From NCBI RefSeq assembly GCF_902686445.1, contig NC_062227.1:23862777-23926776 (forward strand): a stretch of 64,000 nt of DNA, written 5' to 3'. Below the pieces are notes generated by a model. That model was given only the letters and a program-made list of their open reading frames with translations, did not search any database and was not told where the DNA came from. Source of the stretch: Sciurus carolinensis. Its lineage: Eukaryota > Chordata > Mammalia > Rodentia > Sciuridae. Below are positions 1-11,276 of the stretch, in pieces. Every line of letters starts with the position of its first letter. The first letter of the stretch is position 1. The position numbers were made by a program, and so were the translations under genes.

Positions 1-199
1 CAACATATTCATATACTTTTATGGTACACATTTTCTAATCAAATTCCTTACTACATCTTTTTCTGATATAATCTTTATTGGAAATTCTCAATTTTCCTGT
101 TCACCATTGAATATATTCTTTTCTCCTCCAGAAATCAATGGTAACCCCGTCTCCTTGCTTCATATCCGGCATGGGCTCAGCACAGTCTTTAAGTCCATC

Positions 200-612
200 G
201 TCTGGCCCCTCTTCCCTTCTCTTCCCATTCTATGTAACTGGTAGCTCCCTGAATCACCTGCAGCTTCCTGAACAGTTCAGTGCATGTCTGTGCCCTCTCC
301 CCACCCATCCTGGTCTTTAGACAGGAGGTTCCTATGTTCAGCATTCTAACCTGCTCCAACCTCACTCCTCATGTTCTTGTGTCCTTTTCTGGAGCTGCCT
401 CCTCCTGGAAACTCTCTCCGCTTGCCCACTGGCCTCTGTCTGGGTAGCAGCCTGGTCAGGCTCAGAATGGCTAGATGCAGCTGCCACCAGAGTACTTCCT
501 TACCACACCACTTCTCCAAGACATGGAAAACAGGGTACTGGTTTATCATTAAATACACGTGCCTAGAATTATGCCTTGTACATGACAGGTGCTCAGGAAG
601 AAAATTCATTTT
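200..612 (+). mobile_element. L2 LINE 3-prime relic
   Basis: Pyrimidine-rich sequence with the spacing of an L2 3-prime end. It finishes in a degenerate form of the L2 tail (GCCTTGTACATGACAGGTGCTCA, read as separate words GCCT, ACATGACAGGTGCTCA near 571-596). It is old and diverged, and the 5-prime boundary is a guess. Open frames here are not gene-like. Confidence 0.45.
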
Positions 613-1690
613 GTCCTGGTTTTAAGGTAAACATTACAATCTAAGCCTAACAGTTCTTATTTTAACATATTCAGCTATTCAATTTTTGGACCGCAGAAAG
701 TCCTGAAGGTACTTCAGGGAAATCTTTCAATGACTTGGTCTGACCCAGAACAAGAATGAGATGAACCTGAGCCCTCAGGCCACCCAGAATTTCCCAGGCT
801 TTCCCCATCTTGGACATCTGTGTGAGGGCTGCCGGAATGCCACCATTACCTGCCACCATTACCACCATTTGCCAGCTGCACAATGGTCCATCCCAAACCC
901 ATCTTTCCCCAAAGATGCCACCTCCCCATAAAGAGAGCTGCTATGGACTGCTCTGAACCCAGATAGCAAGTGTTCCACAGTCCCTGGGTTTTCTGGTCTT
1001 TAAACAAATTATTTTCCAATTAGCCCCAACCCCACTCCATGCCAACCTCCACAGTCCACTTCAGTCCTATTATGAATCTGTGCTCAAAAGACTGAGGGAC
1101 TGTCCTCATAACCCACTGTCCCTTTTCTTGACTTACTGCCAAAGGGGGCTCTTCCATTCCAGTAACCAAGTCCAACATCAGAACCTACACCATGAAGCCC
1201 AGCATGTGGGACACACAGGACCTGAACTCCAATCACATCCTTAGTATGCTGGTTTTTGGGCCACATATAATAACTGTCCCACTGCTGATCACTGTGGTCC
1301 CCACCTCTCCCACCCCTCCTCTACTCAGATGCTAACTATAAGACTCACAAAATCAGTCATGAATGGCTCATCTGTTTATTCTAATACTTGGCCTCATATA
1401 ACTCTTATGATATCATCTCATACAATTTTACAAAAAATTAAGCAAGAAATGAAACTATTAAAAAAGATATTTATATACACAGGCTAATCTGTACACATTC
1501 TAGCAAATATTTAATATACAGATCACCACTATTCTTACTTTTTGTGAGTTTCCAATCTGCCACCACAAGTATTTTAAATAAATTTAAAGGAAAACATTTG
1601 TTGAACACTAAACTACCAAAATAAGTGATCATATAAAATGCAAAGGATTACATTGGCTCCCATGAACAGTTAAATATTAAAAATCTGAAC
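613..1690. other. unassigned intronic sequence
   Basis: No gene, RNA gene or recognisable repeat is visible here. The short open frames show no domain, splice context or codon pattern of a real gene. The last 300 bases are AT-rich. Confidence 0.6.
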
Positions 1691-1901
1691 ACCCAGGTAT
1701 GGTGTTGCATGACTATAATCCCAGCAGCTCTGGAGGCTGAAGCAAGTAAGGATCATGAGTTCAAAGTCAGCCTCAGCAACTTAGTAAGGTCCTGAAGAAC
1801 TTAGTGAGACTCTGTTTCTAAATAAATTATAAAAAGGGATAGGGATGTGGCTCAGTGATTAAGTGCCCCTAGATTCAATTCCCAGTACAAAAAAAAAAAA
1901 A
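1691..1901 (+). mobile_element. MEN-type composite SINE (B1 + ID)
   Basis: The left part is a 7SL-derived B1 segment with TATAATCCCAGCAGCTCTGG and GAGTTCAAAGTCAGCCTCAGC. An A-rich linker follows, then an ID segment with GATGTGGCTCAGTGATTAAG and a box-B-like TTCAATTCCCAGTAC. The element ends in a run of about 14 A. This B1-ID architecture is the squirrel MEN SINE and is one of the main clues to the host lineage. The copy is moderately diverged and immediately precedes an old L1 fragment. Confidence 0.9.
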
Positions 1902-1959
1902 TCCAAACATTTTATAGACTATAATAGTCTCTATCTCTCAAAGTTATGGCATATAAAAA

Positions 1960-2270
1960 ATAGAATCACTGAAAACATTATGTTTAGTGAAATAAGCCAA
2001 ACTCAAAAGGACACCTTTATGATTCTACTTATATGAATTCATAGTGACAGAAAGTAGAACAGTGGTTTGCATGGGGCAAGGGTAGAGGGAAGAGGAGCTA
2101 TTGTTTAATGGGTCCAGATTTTCAGTGTGCAACGATGTACAAGTTTTGGAGATGCATGGTGGTACTGGTCATACAACAATGTGAATATACTTGATGCCAG
2201 TGAACTACACACCTAAAAAATAATTAAAATGGTAAAATATGTGCTTTGTATATTTTACTACAACTTTTTT
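1960..2270 (+). mobile_element. old L1 (L1M-type) ORF2 end and 3-prime UTR
   Basis: The sequence begins at the conserved end of ORF2, with ACATTATGTTTAGTGAAATA and AGCCAAACTCAAAAGGACA. It continues through the typical old-L1 3-prime UTR words (GACAGAAAGTAGAACAGTGG, CCTAAAAAATAATTAAAATG, TATTTTACTACAA). It is 5-prime truncated and highly diverged, so it is a pre-rodent or early rodent insertion. Confidence 0.8.
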
Positions 2271-3137
2271 TAATGAGGTAATGTGAAATGTGATCCATCA
2301 CCTCAGGCCCCATCCCTGAGACCTGGCCCAGCAGGAGCCCTTACACACCCCACACGTTACACAACAGCAAGACCACTGACAGAACACACTTGTTTACACC
2401 CTTGACAAAATGAGGCCACAGTGTGCCTGGTGGTACTAAACTAAGAGCTCCCCAGAGGAGACTGAACTGAATTTTTTTTTTTCTTTCTCATCATCTAAAG
2501 TTATTCTTCTAAATTCTGTAACTTAGAAACTGCTGACAGAATACAGCTCCAGTCCAATTTCTTCCACTGTGTCTCATCAGTCACCATTTAAAAGATAACT
2601 GAAAATTCACTCGAAGGCTCACCAAGATGATCTGAGTAAGATCTGGGAGGAAGAGTGTTCATTAGTGACTAGATTATACATGGATGTTAGATATGGGCTA
2701 GGTACACAACCCTTGAATGAGGAGTTCAAGACAAACAAACAGTTCTTATATCCCAGGTTCATTGACTGGAAGCATATACAGTCAACTAAAATAATGCCAG
2801 ATCCAATGCTCCCCACTTTAAGAGTTAATTTTTATTATAAAGATAGACTGGGTCATAAAAGGAAATGATGGAGCAATTATCTTGAATCCACCATCTTGAT
2901 AAAAATCAATAAATATTTTAAGAGAATTCTTCCAACTTTTTTAACCTATTCAAAAGTTTTATGAAGACCTATAAATTCTGTTTCTTATTTGCTGTCTTTA
3001 GAAAATAAAAATAATCATTTGGCATGAAGTTCCCACTTCATAGAAAGTCAAAATTAAACAAAGAAATGAATTCACACAAAATTTTCTTCTGAAAATGACT
3101 TAAAAAGAAGAAAAGGAACACATTTCTTTTTTATTAT
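2271..3137. other. unassigned intronic sequence
   Basis: No convincing repeat or gene. The first 200 bases are relatively GC-rich and the remainder is AT-rich. Short frames near 2619-2868 lack any recognisable domain. Confidence 0.6.
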
Positions 3138-3266
3138 CATTTTTTGGTTGTAGATAGACACAATACCTTTATTTTATTTATTTATTTTTATGTGGTGCTG
3201 AGGACTGAACCCAGTGCCCCACACATGCTAGGCGAGTGCTCCACCACTGAGCAACAACCCCAGCCC
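3138..3266 (-). mobile_element. ID SINE with unique 3-prime tail
   Basis: Read on the minus strand, the ID body starts GGGCTGGGGTTGTTGCTCAG, runs to the box-B-like GGTTCAGTCCTCAGCACCAC, and continues into an A/T-rich AAATAAATAAATAAAATAAA linker. After this comes a non-A tail, GGTATTGTGTCTATCTACAA, ending in a short A run. The same tail layout recurs at 20611, 22645 and 50247. Because PTPRM is also on the minus strand, the AATAAA motifs in the linker are sense to the gene. Confidence 0.88.
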
Positions 3267-3339
3267 ACTGGGTCAGGGACAAGGCTGAGCTTCTGATTTG
3301 GATAATATGGTCTCACCTAGTCAACAGTCCTGAGGTAGG

Positions 3340-3650
3340 TTCTGAACATCTTCCCAAGGTTTTTGGGGTCCTGCATGATTTGACCCCCACCACCATCATC
3401 AAAGCTTACCCTCTGTTCCTGCCCTTCCCTCGCCTGCATCACTCAACCTCCAAAACCACCTGGACCTGAACTGATACAGGTCTCTGTTCACAAACTGCCT
3501 CCTCAGGAAAGTTGAGTCCATCTACTGGTCCCATCACTCCCTAAGCTCTGATCCAGATATAGTCTCCAGATATAGCCTTCTAGCACTGCTCACTCTTACT
3601 ATACATTCTCTCTGCTTGTTGGTCCACTGCCTTCCTCCTTCCTGGGAAAG
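3340..3650 (+). mobile_element. L2 LINE fragment
   Basis: The words GGTCCTGCATGATTTGACCC, CTCTCTCTGCTTG and the cysteine- and leucine-rich pyrimidine context match the L2 ORF2 C-terminal region. Diverged and probably interrupted; boundaries are approximate. Confidence 0.55.
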
Positions 3651-3702
3651 ATAGGTGAGGAGACACAGACTCATCTGTTGTAGCCTCAGCACCTACAGCC
3701 CA

Positions 3703-4025
3703 CAGTCATCATTCCATAAACATATACAATTTCCCGCGCTATCTGTGGGATCCATGACACCAGAATTCATGGATGCTCAAGTCCTTTACATAAAATATAG
3801 TGTTTGCTATATACATTGTCTCATATACTTTAAATAATCTCTAGACGACTTATAATAACTAATGCAATATGAATGCTATGTAAAGAGTTGTTGTGTTGTA
3901 TTGTTTAGGAATCATGATGAGAAAAAATAGTCTGTACGAGTTCAGTAAAGATTTTGTTTTAAATAATGTCACGCTGTAGTAGGTTGAATCCATGGATATT
4001 GAGCCCAGAAATGGAGGGAAGATTG
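3703..4025. mobile_element. Tigger-group (TcMar) non-autonomous DNA transposon
   Basis: The element starts CAGTCATC and ends near GGAGGGAAGATTG, followed by TA. Internal words are characteristic of a Tigger-derived MITE: ATCTGTGGGATCCATGACAC, TGGATGCTCAAGTCC, AAATAATCTCTAGACGACTT, AGTTGTTGTGTTGTATTGTT and GGTTGAATCCATGGATATTG. Length is about 323 bp with decayed inverted termini. It has no coding capacity. It is old and fixed, and its internal sequence differs from the two Tigger copies at 7252 and 13123. Confidence 0.85.
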
Positions 4026-4304
4026 TATTACTAATATTTTACACATGAGGATTGCTAAAGTTGAAAACTTTAAGCAGTTTCCCAAGGTCTATTGCTACGA
4101 AGAGGGATAGCCAGCAGCTGGCCCAGGTGGGCACACAAGCAGCCCCCACAATGGACAGTCTTCAGGCTCTTTTTGAGATGATCCAAGCAGACACCACCTG
4201 GGATGAAAGACTATGCCCTTCACTAGATGTATGTGCTTACATGGGAAGGTCACACAAGGACACTCAGAAGAGCAAAATTGGAGGCTATTTTTCTCACCAA
4301 TAAG

Positions 4305-4440
4305 CCTGGGACAAATTTTATTTCTTTGAACTTCAGTCTCCTATGGTATAAAATGAGGATAATGCCATCCAATTTCTCAAGACCATCATGAGGATCAAAT
4401 GATATAAAGCAAAGAAGCCAAATTTGTCAACTGCTAAGTG
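4305..4440 (+). mobile_element. MIR SINE
   Basis: CTTCAGTCTCCTATGG, TAAAATGAGGATAATGCC and CATGAGGATCAAATGATATA match the conserved right half of MIR in the plus orientation. This is an ancient mammalian insertion. Confidence 0.7.
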
Positions 4441-4785
4441 TCATCTGTGTGTACAAGATTGCCTTGTTTCCTAAGACAGATTGATCTGAAAGTCCTGTGC
4501 TGTCACATGCTGTGACTTCAGACTTTGTCTTTGCTCTTGTTCTTATTGTTTTAAGGGACAAAGCATATAGGAAAGCTAAATTTGATGCTTTTGTGTGCTA
4601 CATCTGATGAACTGAATTTTTTATTAGCTTTTAAATATTCACTGCCTCGTTAATAAATGAAGATAAACATGGTTTACAGCATATGATCTTGTTTGCCCAT
4701 CCAAGAACACACTAATCAGACTGAGAATGTCACGTGCTCTGGGAAAAGCATCTTTATTTGCTTCACTCAGTTAGGAATACCAACA

Positions 4786-4880
4786 TTCTATAACAATGCC
4801 AAGCATCTATAACAATGCCTAGCACATAGCAGGTGTTTAATAAATATTTGTAGAGTGTTGACTGATGGAAGAACGAATGA
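4786..4880 (+). mobile_element. L2 3-prime tail with small tandem duplication
   Basis: CAATGCCTAGCACATAGCAGG followed by TGTTTAATAAATATTTGTAG and a GAATGAG-like end is the standard L2 3-prime terminus. A 19-bp unit is duplicated head to tail at 4787-4805 and 4806-4824 with one mismatch. Confidence 0.65.
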
Positions 4881-6595
4881 GATAATTAAGACAACTGTCT
4901 GAATATTCAGTGCCAAAAAAATATTTATCACTGGGTAGGCAGTGAAATTTAAGGGGAAAAAATATTTTCAAGCTCATAGCCGTCTTCTCTTCATTACTCA
5001 CTAAACCCTCTATAAGCTCTGAAGCATGAATATACAGGGAAGCCCTTCCTAGCATGAGGGAAAAAAATGTGCCTGGTAAACGCACCCAAAGAGAAAACTT
5101 CAATTGCTTTGAATGTCAATCTATTTTTCCCCCCAAATGTGAAGCTGATGCTAAACAAATATATGTGGTCATTTTTCCTATTTTCTGGGTCATCACACTA
5201 AAAGTACCTATCCCAGCCCTTCTGTCTGCCTTTTATACGGGCACCCACAGACACAATTTGATCTTTAGTCACAGCATTCCCATGAAAACAAGCAATCTCA
5301 TCATGTCCAACATGTAAAGATAAGTCTTGGAAAACAAAATGAGCTACCTATAATTTCATGCCATAGCCCTTGGAAGAGTATTAGGATCCAAATTCACTTT
5401 TTAATGGTATGATATCTTAAGGGGGCAATGTGGGGCATAAATACATAGCAATTCTATAAAATATCAAATAGTTATGGCTATGAGCCACCTTTACATTAAC
5501 ACTATTGGTAAGTTTATTGTTTAATTTTTTCTGTTTTTATAAGAGGTCATATTTTCTATATAGGAGATACAGAACTTTCAAAATATCAGTCTTATAGAAC
5601 TTGACTAGTAAGGTACAAATATTACATGGTAATAATATAAAGACATCAATAACTGTCAAATCAAGTACATGATTTTACATCATAAAATAATTCTTAGTCA
5701 AGTTAAATTAATCTATAACAAATTAATCTATGAAATAATTATATAATGTGATAGAATTCAACAGTACTAACAAAATGTATCAGGATATTATTTGGATTCT
5801 TAATCAAGGTTCACATGCTCACAGTAGTAATCAGATAAAGTTTAAAAATTTTTCACCATTACTAATGGAGTAGATCAACTGATATGAAATTAACTTAACA
5901 CTTACCAATAAAACAGAAACTAGGTTTGTCATAGTTTGCCCTTTTCCAGCACTAGTTGCAAAAGTATAATCTATCATTACATAAATTTTTACCTTTAATA
6001 CAAAAATTTAAGTGAAATTTGATATTTATTTCTCATAAATATGTATTGCCAGAGCTAATATTACTGCCTCAGAATAGTTATTAAGTCAGTTTGTACAAAG
6101 CCATGGACTGTATTTAAATTGTTTAAAGTGTGATTAATAAAACTTCACACAGGAAGATACAGAAAAACAAATCCTGTAACACTTGACTTAAAACACTAGA
6201 GCCCTGATGTCAAAAAGGACACAGAAAAGGTGAAAAGCTAAAATTTAAGAATAAAACTTTTAGTCTACATCACTTTTAAACTTATCCTGATGGATTAACT
6301 GTATCAGAATCACAGCAGTGCAACAAAAATTTTGATATTACACAATAAAGAATATGTAACAATTTTTCTATAGTTGAACTTTCAAGAGAAAATCCTTAAT
6401 CTTGTTTATTTTCTTTGATTTTAACAGCCCAATGTCTTAAAAACATACAATCTGAATATGAAAGAAAATGTGACATGTTGTATATGAACAATTATGACAA
6501 TAATTACAATATGAATACAGAAAATAATGACAATACACACCAAGAATCTTAAAAAAAAAATTGTAGGTTAAAGCTAAACTAACTGACTTAAGAGA
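4881..6595. other. unassigned AT-rich intron
   Basis: Repeat-poor, AT-rich sequence. I see no gene, tRNA or clear transposon, and the small open frames have no supporting features. The 5400-6500 part is very AT-rich and almost free of recognisable SINEs, so it may be old unique intron. Confidence 0.6.
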
Positions 6596-6899
6596 GTGGT
6601 TGCAAAATTTCTCCAAAGGGTCCAAAATATAATAGGTTTTGTGGACCAGTCTCTGTCTTAATCAATCATCTTTGCTCTTAGAGCTTGAAATCAGTCACAG
6701 ATGTATTTAAACAAATGAGCAAGGTCAAAACTTTGTTCAAGAATACTGAAATTTGAATTTCATGTGTCATAAAATATTCCTAGTCTTCTTTTTTCAACCA
6801 TTTAAAAACATAAGCACCTTTCTCAGCTTGTAAGTCATACAAAAAAATGGCAACAGGCTGGACCTGGATAGCAGGTCACAGGTTGCCAACTCTTGGTCT
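6596..6899. mobile_element. hAT-Charlie-like DNA transposon relic
   Basis: ATATAATAGGTTTTGTGGAC, AAACAAATGAGCAAGGTC, TTTCATGTGTCATAAAATAT, TTTCAACCATTTAAAAAC and the terminal GTTGCCAACTCTTGG match the body of a common mammalian hAT non-autonomous element. Termini are degraded and it has no coding content. Confidence 0.65.
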
Positions 6900-7251
6900 A
6901 ATGCATTACAGAACCAACCCACACATGGGAGACCAAATACACACATGCACACATGCAAGAACAAGTACAACAGAACTTTAACTGAAGGTTTAAACAAAAA
7001 TTTCAAAAAGGCTATGGTTGTATCCAATTTTGAAACAACTTTACTCTGAGAATTTTTTTTTTAAAGGAGCTTCTGGTTTTGAATGAAAGAACTAGCTTTG
7101 GAATTTTTTGAAAAGAAGTCGCATTGCACACATTAATGACAAAAGAAGAGGAAGAGAAGGTGAAAAAAGGAACAAGAGAAAACAAATAGTAGTTAAAAAT
7201 TATGGCTATATATACATGGTGGAAACTCAGTATTAAACTCATACTTTAGGA

Positions 7252-7594
7252 CAGGGTAAGATGAATATTCCTTTATACAAAATGTTTTGGACCAAAAGTG
7301 TTTTGGGTTTTGGATATTCTTAGTTTTTGGAATATTTGTAGATACACAATGGAGTATCTTGGGATGGGACCCAAGTCTAAACATGGAATTCATTTATGTT
7401 TCCTGTATACCTCATACAAATAACCCAAATGTAACTTTATACAATATTCTTAGTGTACCTGTCCTTTGACTACAACTCATCACATGAAGTCAAGTGGGGT
7501 ATTTTTCAACTTGTGGAGTCATGTGGGCACTCAAAAAGTTTCAGATTTTAGATTGTTTCAGATTTCAAGTTTTCAGATAGGAAAGTTCAACCTG
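7252..7594 (+). mobile_element. Tigger-group MITE (MER2-like), copy A
   Basis: The left end is CAGGGTAAGATGAATATTCC and the right end TTCAACCTG; both are decayed versions of the CAGGTTGAGTATCCC inverted terminus. The interior contains TATCTTGGGATGGGACCCAA, TTCATTTATGTTTCCTGTAT and CAAAAAGTTTCAGATTTTAG. The flanking TA duplication has eroded. It is about 343 bp, without a transposase, and the opposite orientation copy is at 13123-13451. Confidence 0.85.
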
Positions 7595-7625
7595 TGAGTG
7601 TAAATTCATAAGATCATAACTTCTT

Positions 7626-8514
7626 TTTTATTTAAGATTTTTATTTGTTCTAATTAGTTATATATGACAGTAGAATACATTTATGTGCTTTCATAAATCA
7701 TACATAAATGCAGTACAATTTCTCATTTTTCTGATTATACATATTGTAAGATCACATCAGTCATGTAGTCATATATGGACATGAGGTAATAAGGTCTGTT
7801 TCACTCTACTATCCTTCCTACCTCCATACCCCTTTCATTCCATTCCCTTCACTCCCGTCTACCTAATCTATAAAGTACTCTATTCTTCCCTAGTGCCACC
7901 CACCCCTATTGTGAATTACCTTCTGCATATCAGAGAAAACATTCAGCCTTTGGTTTTTGGGGATTGACTTATTTTGCTTAGCATGATATTCTCCAACACT
8001 ATCCATCTACCAGTAAATGCCATAATAACCCAATCAATAAATAGGCTACGGAACTGAACAGACACTTCACAGAAGGGGACCTACACTCAGAAGACTTCCA
8101 GCTTGTCCCACAACTGATCAACAAATATATGAAAAACTATTCATCATATATAGCAATTAGAGAAATGCAAATAAAAACTAAGATTTCATCTCACTCCAGT
8201 CGAATGGCAATTATTAAGAATATAAGCAAGGATGTGGGGGGAAAAGTACATTCATACATTGCTGGTGGGAATGCAAATTGGTGTAACCATTTTGGAAAGT
8301 CATGTGGTGATTCCTCAGTCATGTGGAAACACCATTTGACCCAGCTATTCCACTCCTCAGTTTATACTCAAAGAACTTAAAATCAGCATACTATAGTGAC
8401 TCAGTCACATCAATGTTTATAGCAGCTCAAGTCACAAGAGTTAAACTATAGGACCAACCTACATGTCCTTAAACAGATGAATAAATAAAATGTGGTGGGT
8501 GGGTGTGTGCGCGC

Positions 8515-8564
<50 letters not shown>

Positions 8565-8644
8565 GAGAGAGAGAGAGATAGAATATTACTCAGTTTTAAA
8601 GAAGAATGAAATTATGGCATCTGCTGATAAATGGATGGAGCTGG
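7626..8644 (-). mobile_element. L1 with 5-prime inversion (twin priming)
   Basis: Two L1 pieces lie head to head. 7626-8026 is antisense: L1 3-prime UTR and the last ORF2 codons, with its T-rich 3-prime end at the left. 8027-8644 is sense ORF2 C-terminal sequence. The outer end of the sense piece and the inner start of the antisense piece meet in L1 coordinates, sharing about 36 bp around ATTATGGCAT to CTGGAGA (8611-8647 and inverted 7991-8026). The whole is bounded by a 15-bp duplication, AGATCATAACTTCTT at 7611-7625 and AGATCATACCTTCTT at 8645-8659. This is the classic product of twin-primed reverse transcription. Comparison with the L1 at 34139-38429 in the same window confirms the order of the pieces. 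No intact coding frame remains. Confidence 0.92.
8503..8579. repeat. compound (GT)3(GC)10(GT)15(GA)n microsatellite
   Basis: A run of 57 bp strictly alternates purine and pyrimidine (8503-8559), with ten GC steps flanked by GT steps, then about 9 GA repeats. It sits inside the L1 ORF2 segment, where the unexpanded L1 at 38028-38045 reads ATATATACACAATAGAAT, so it grew after insertion. Confidence 0.97.
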
Positions 8645-8659
8645 AGATCATACCTTCTT

Positions 8660-9735
8660 ATTTCCAACAATATTGCTTGGAGAATTTAACTTCTTCCATA
8701 TCCTGTTATTATACCCTGGGCTTACACTAAGAAAACTGCTCTCAGAACACTTCCAGCCTGTCCCACAGCTAGTTATATATAGTCTTAGTTGTTTGGTTTG
8801 TATTTTTCTAACTTTTTTCCCAAGTAGGTAAAAGTTCTCTGAGAGTAAGTATTTTTCTTATAATCCTTCATCTCCAATAGTAATTATCATCATATTTAGC
8901 ATATGTTAGAGATCAAAAAAATTACAGTGACTAAAGTTTATTTAATGAATAGTAGAAACAGGAATACCAGTATTTGCAAGTCTGTACTATGGCAAAAATT
9001 TAATCTGAGAGAACCTCTATTGATTATCAAAAATTTCCTTGCACCCACGCAAGCATAGCAGAGAGGTAGAGACAGTGCTAGTTTCCCTTCCTCTTTCACA
9101 CTTTGACATTCAAACATCCACACACCTACACAATAAGCTGCACCTGAGGGGCTGGGGGAGATTAGGGTCTGGGACAAACTTTTTTAACCGCCAGTAATCA
9201 GACAACTTGATGAAAGTGTTAGAGATATAACACTCAAAGACCTCATGCTGCAAATGCCCAATTTAACCATAAATTATTCTACTACTCAACAGAAATAAAA
9301 CAGAGCATTTAAAGGACCTCACTTCATTGTTCCAAAGCACAAAACCAATTGGAAATCAAATATCTATAAAGTTACTTGTCCTTTGTTTCTTCAACTCCCT
9401 CCCTGATTGTTCTAGGACATACTTGGCCTTTGGTCTTTATTACCACTTGATATGGCCACTGCTGAACTCATCTTTTTTAAATTTAGAGTGGACTAGTTAG
9501 CATGAGATGGTAGTATGGGACATCAGAAAGAAGAAAAAGGGAGCCAAGAAAAGATGCCTCTAGGTGTTTTTATCAATGGAGGTCTGTTATCTTGTGACAA
9601 AAATAGAATCAGCAGGAGCTACAAAAGTTTCTGCAATGTTTGAGCTTCTTTTTAAAGTCAAGTTTTCCAAATAGGACTTCAATCTAAAGAGGCACAATAA
9701 TAAAATCAACTACCTATGATGAAAAATTACAGATC
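8660..9735. other. unassigned intronic sequence
   Basis: No gene or clear repeat. AT-rich with a somewhat GC-richer patch at 9040-9180. Confidence 0.55.
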
Positions 9736-9829
9736 TGGGGACTAGAAGGGTAGCTCTGTGGTAGAGCCCTTGCCTAGCCTGGATGGGGTGTTGGGTTCCA
9801 ACCTCAGTACCACAAAGGAAAAAAAAATT
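9736..9829 (+). mobile_element. diverged ID SINE
   Basis: GTAGCTCTGTGGTAGAGCCC and TTGCCTAGCCTGGA, followed by GGGTTCCAACCTCAGTACC and an A-rich end, are an ID body. It carries a small insertion between the A-box and B-box regions. An old copy. Confidence 0.8.
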
Positions 9830-11270
9830 ACAAATTTTGACCAAGTGAGAAGATAACAAAGCAACTATGAGTATGTTTTGTGGAGAATATACCAGTACTA
9901 AATCTGTCATCCTTCTACCTCCCTAACCCTCAGCTGCCCCAGCTTGTCTGAACACAGGCTGGACACTCACAAGAGGGAAAGTCAACACCAAAAGGACTAC
10001 AGGGCACAAAACCTGTCCTGGAAAGCTCAGTGCCATAGGAGAAGCACAGTTGCAAACCCTTCTAACATCTGACTAGAATGGAAGCAGGAACCAAGAAAGC
10101 CAACATAAGTGTATCACAGATGCCACTGCAGTCATATCCAAAAGTACACACACATACAAGGAAACAGAAGACAGAAGGGAAGAATGTGACCTGTAGACAA
10201 TTAGCTAAGAGTTGGAGAGGTTCTGGAGTCTATCAAAGGCACAATGCTAAAAAGAACTTAGGGCTCCTGTCTTCGAAATTATAAAGAGTAAAAGGAAAGG
10301 CAGGCAGAAATGTAGTGGACACATAATTACTAAACCTTAGTAAGAATACCATTAGACTCTACCTCATGTTTCAAATCTACCTTTACAAGATTAACTTACT
10401 AAATGTAATTTTGCTGCATGTAGGTGCATTAATGAAAAGCTGAAATTCATTAAAAGTTACACAAATTGTGTTGTATCTGAAATCCAAATCAGAATAACAT
10501 GTTTTCCTAATTTGAATCCTGAATGTGATATGCTCTTCATTCTATTTGAAGAATAAATCTGCAAATTTGAACTTTTAAAGGGATGTTCAAGGTCACAGTC
10601 TGAAAAGGTGATCCAGTAAAATGGTCAGGTGCAATAAGACCAGAGATCATCAGTCACCATCTTCCTACTCTTCTTTTCCAAAACCAAGTCAAATTCTTGC
10701 TGGTGTTCAGTGAAATAAATGTTTTTCCCTCAGCAGAAAATTCACTATATACTTCCACGCTAGGAAAATTATGCACATCTATGCATTGCCATTATATTTT
10801 CTGAATACTTTCAAGACCACGCAGCAACCTCAGAGATTCCCCAGGTACAAAGTGAGCCACTGAGGCTAAGAAATGTTAAGTCACCTCCAAGGTCTCCTAT
10901 CTGTGACAGAGACTTTGTTATTTGGATTCTCTAAGTAAAGTTCCATCCACGAGTCACATTTTCCAGAAAAGACACACATGTCCCATATCTGCTGCATGGG
11001 AAATGATCAACTGAATGAGGCCCATTAATCTAGCTAAGGTGTACCCAAAGATAAAGGAAATAACTCATAACTAGGCCATAAGGAGGGAGCTATAAAGTTA
11101 AAACTCTTATAATCACTCCTTTTAATTATACCACCCTAACTACCTAATTGGCCATTAGCTGCCACACGCAAAGAAAACAGCCTCCATCATTCAACAATGT
11201 CCAGTGAATGTTGACTATGATCAATACTCTTGAGCTCCTTTTATTTTAAAAAGGAAACTTAACACCAAAA
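9830..11270. other. intronic sequence flanking PTPRM exon 2 (3-prime side)
   Basis: No coding sequence. 10830-10920 contains AAAGTGAGCCACTGAGGCTA and AGAAATGTTAAGTCACCTCC, a possible minus-strand MIR relic. The rest is unique intron just downstream of the exon in transcript sense. Confidence 0.5.
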
Positions 11271-11276
11271 GCAAAC
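11271..11276 (-). other. PTPRM: PTPRM exon 2 splice donor
   Basis: On the minus strand the exon ends CATCAG and the intron begins GTTTGC. The invariant GT and the G at +5 are present, but +3 and +4 are T rather than the favoured A. The site is thus a weak-looking donor compensated by a good exon end (CAG). Confidence 0.85.

Larger units (their letters stand above)
1..11276 (-). other. PTPRM: PTPRM intron 2 (partial)
   Basis: This is the sequence downstream of the exon at 11277-11399 on the minus strand, so it is the donor side of PTPRM intron 2. The donor reads GTTTGC. No stretch in this interval resembles the following MAM-domain exon, so the intron continues past the left edge. It is filled with L2, L1, MIR, Tigger, hAT, ID and MEN repeats, listed separately. 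Assignment as intron is inferred from the exon's identity and orientation. Confidence 0.9.

Noticed and set aside
8503..8730. 75-codon frame beginning in the GC/GT repeat
   Set aside because: The frame is produced by a microsatellite within L1 and by flanking intron; not a gene.
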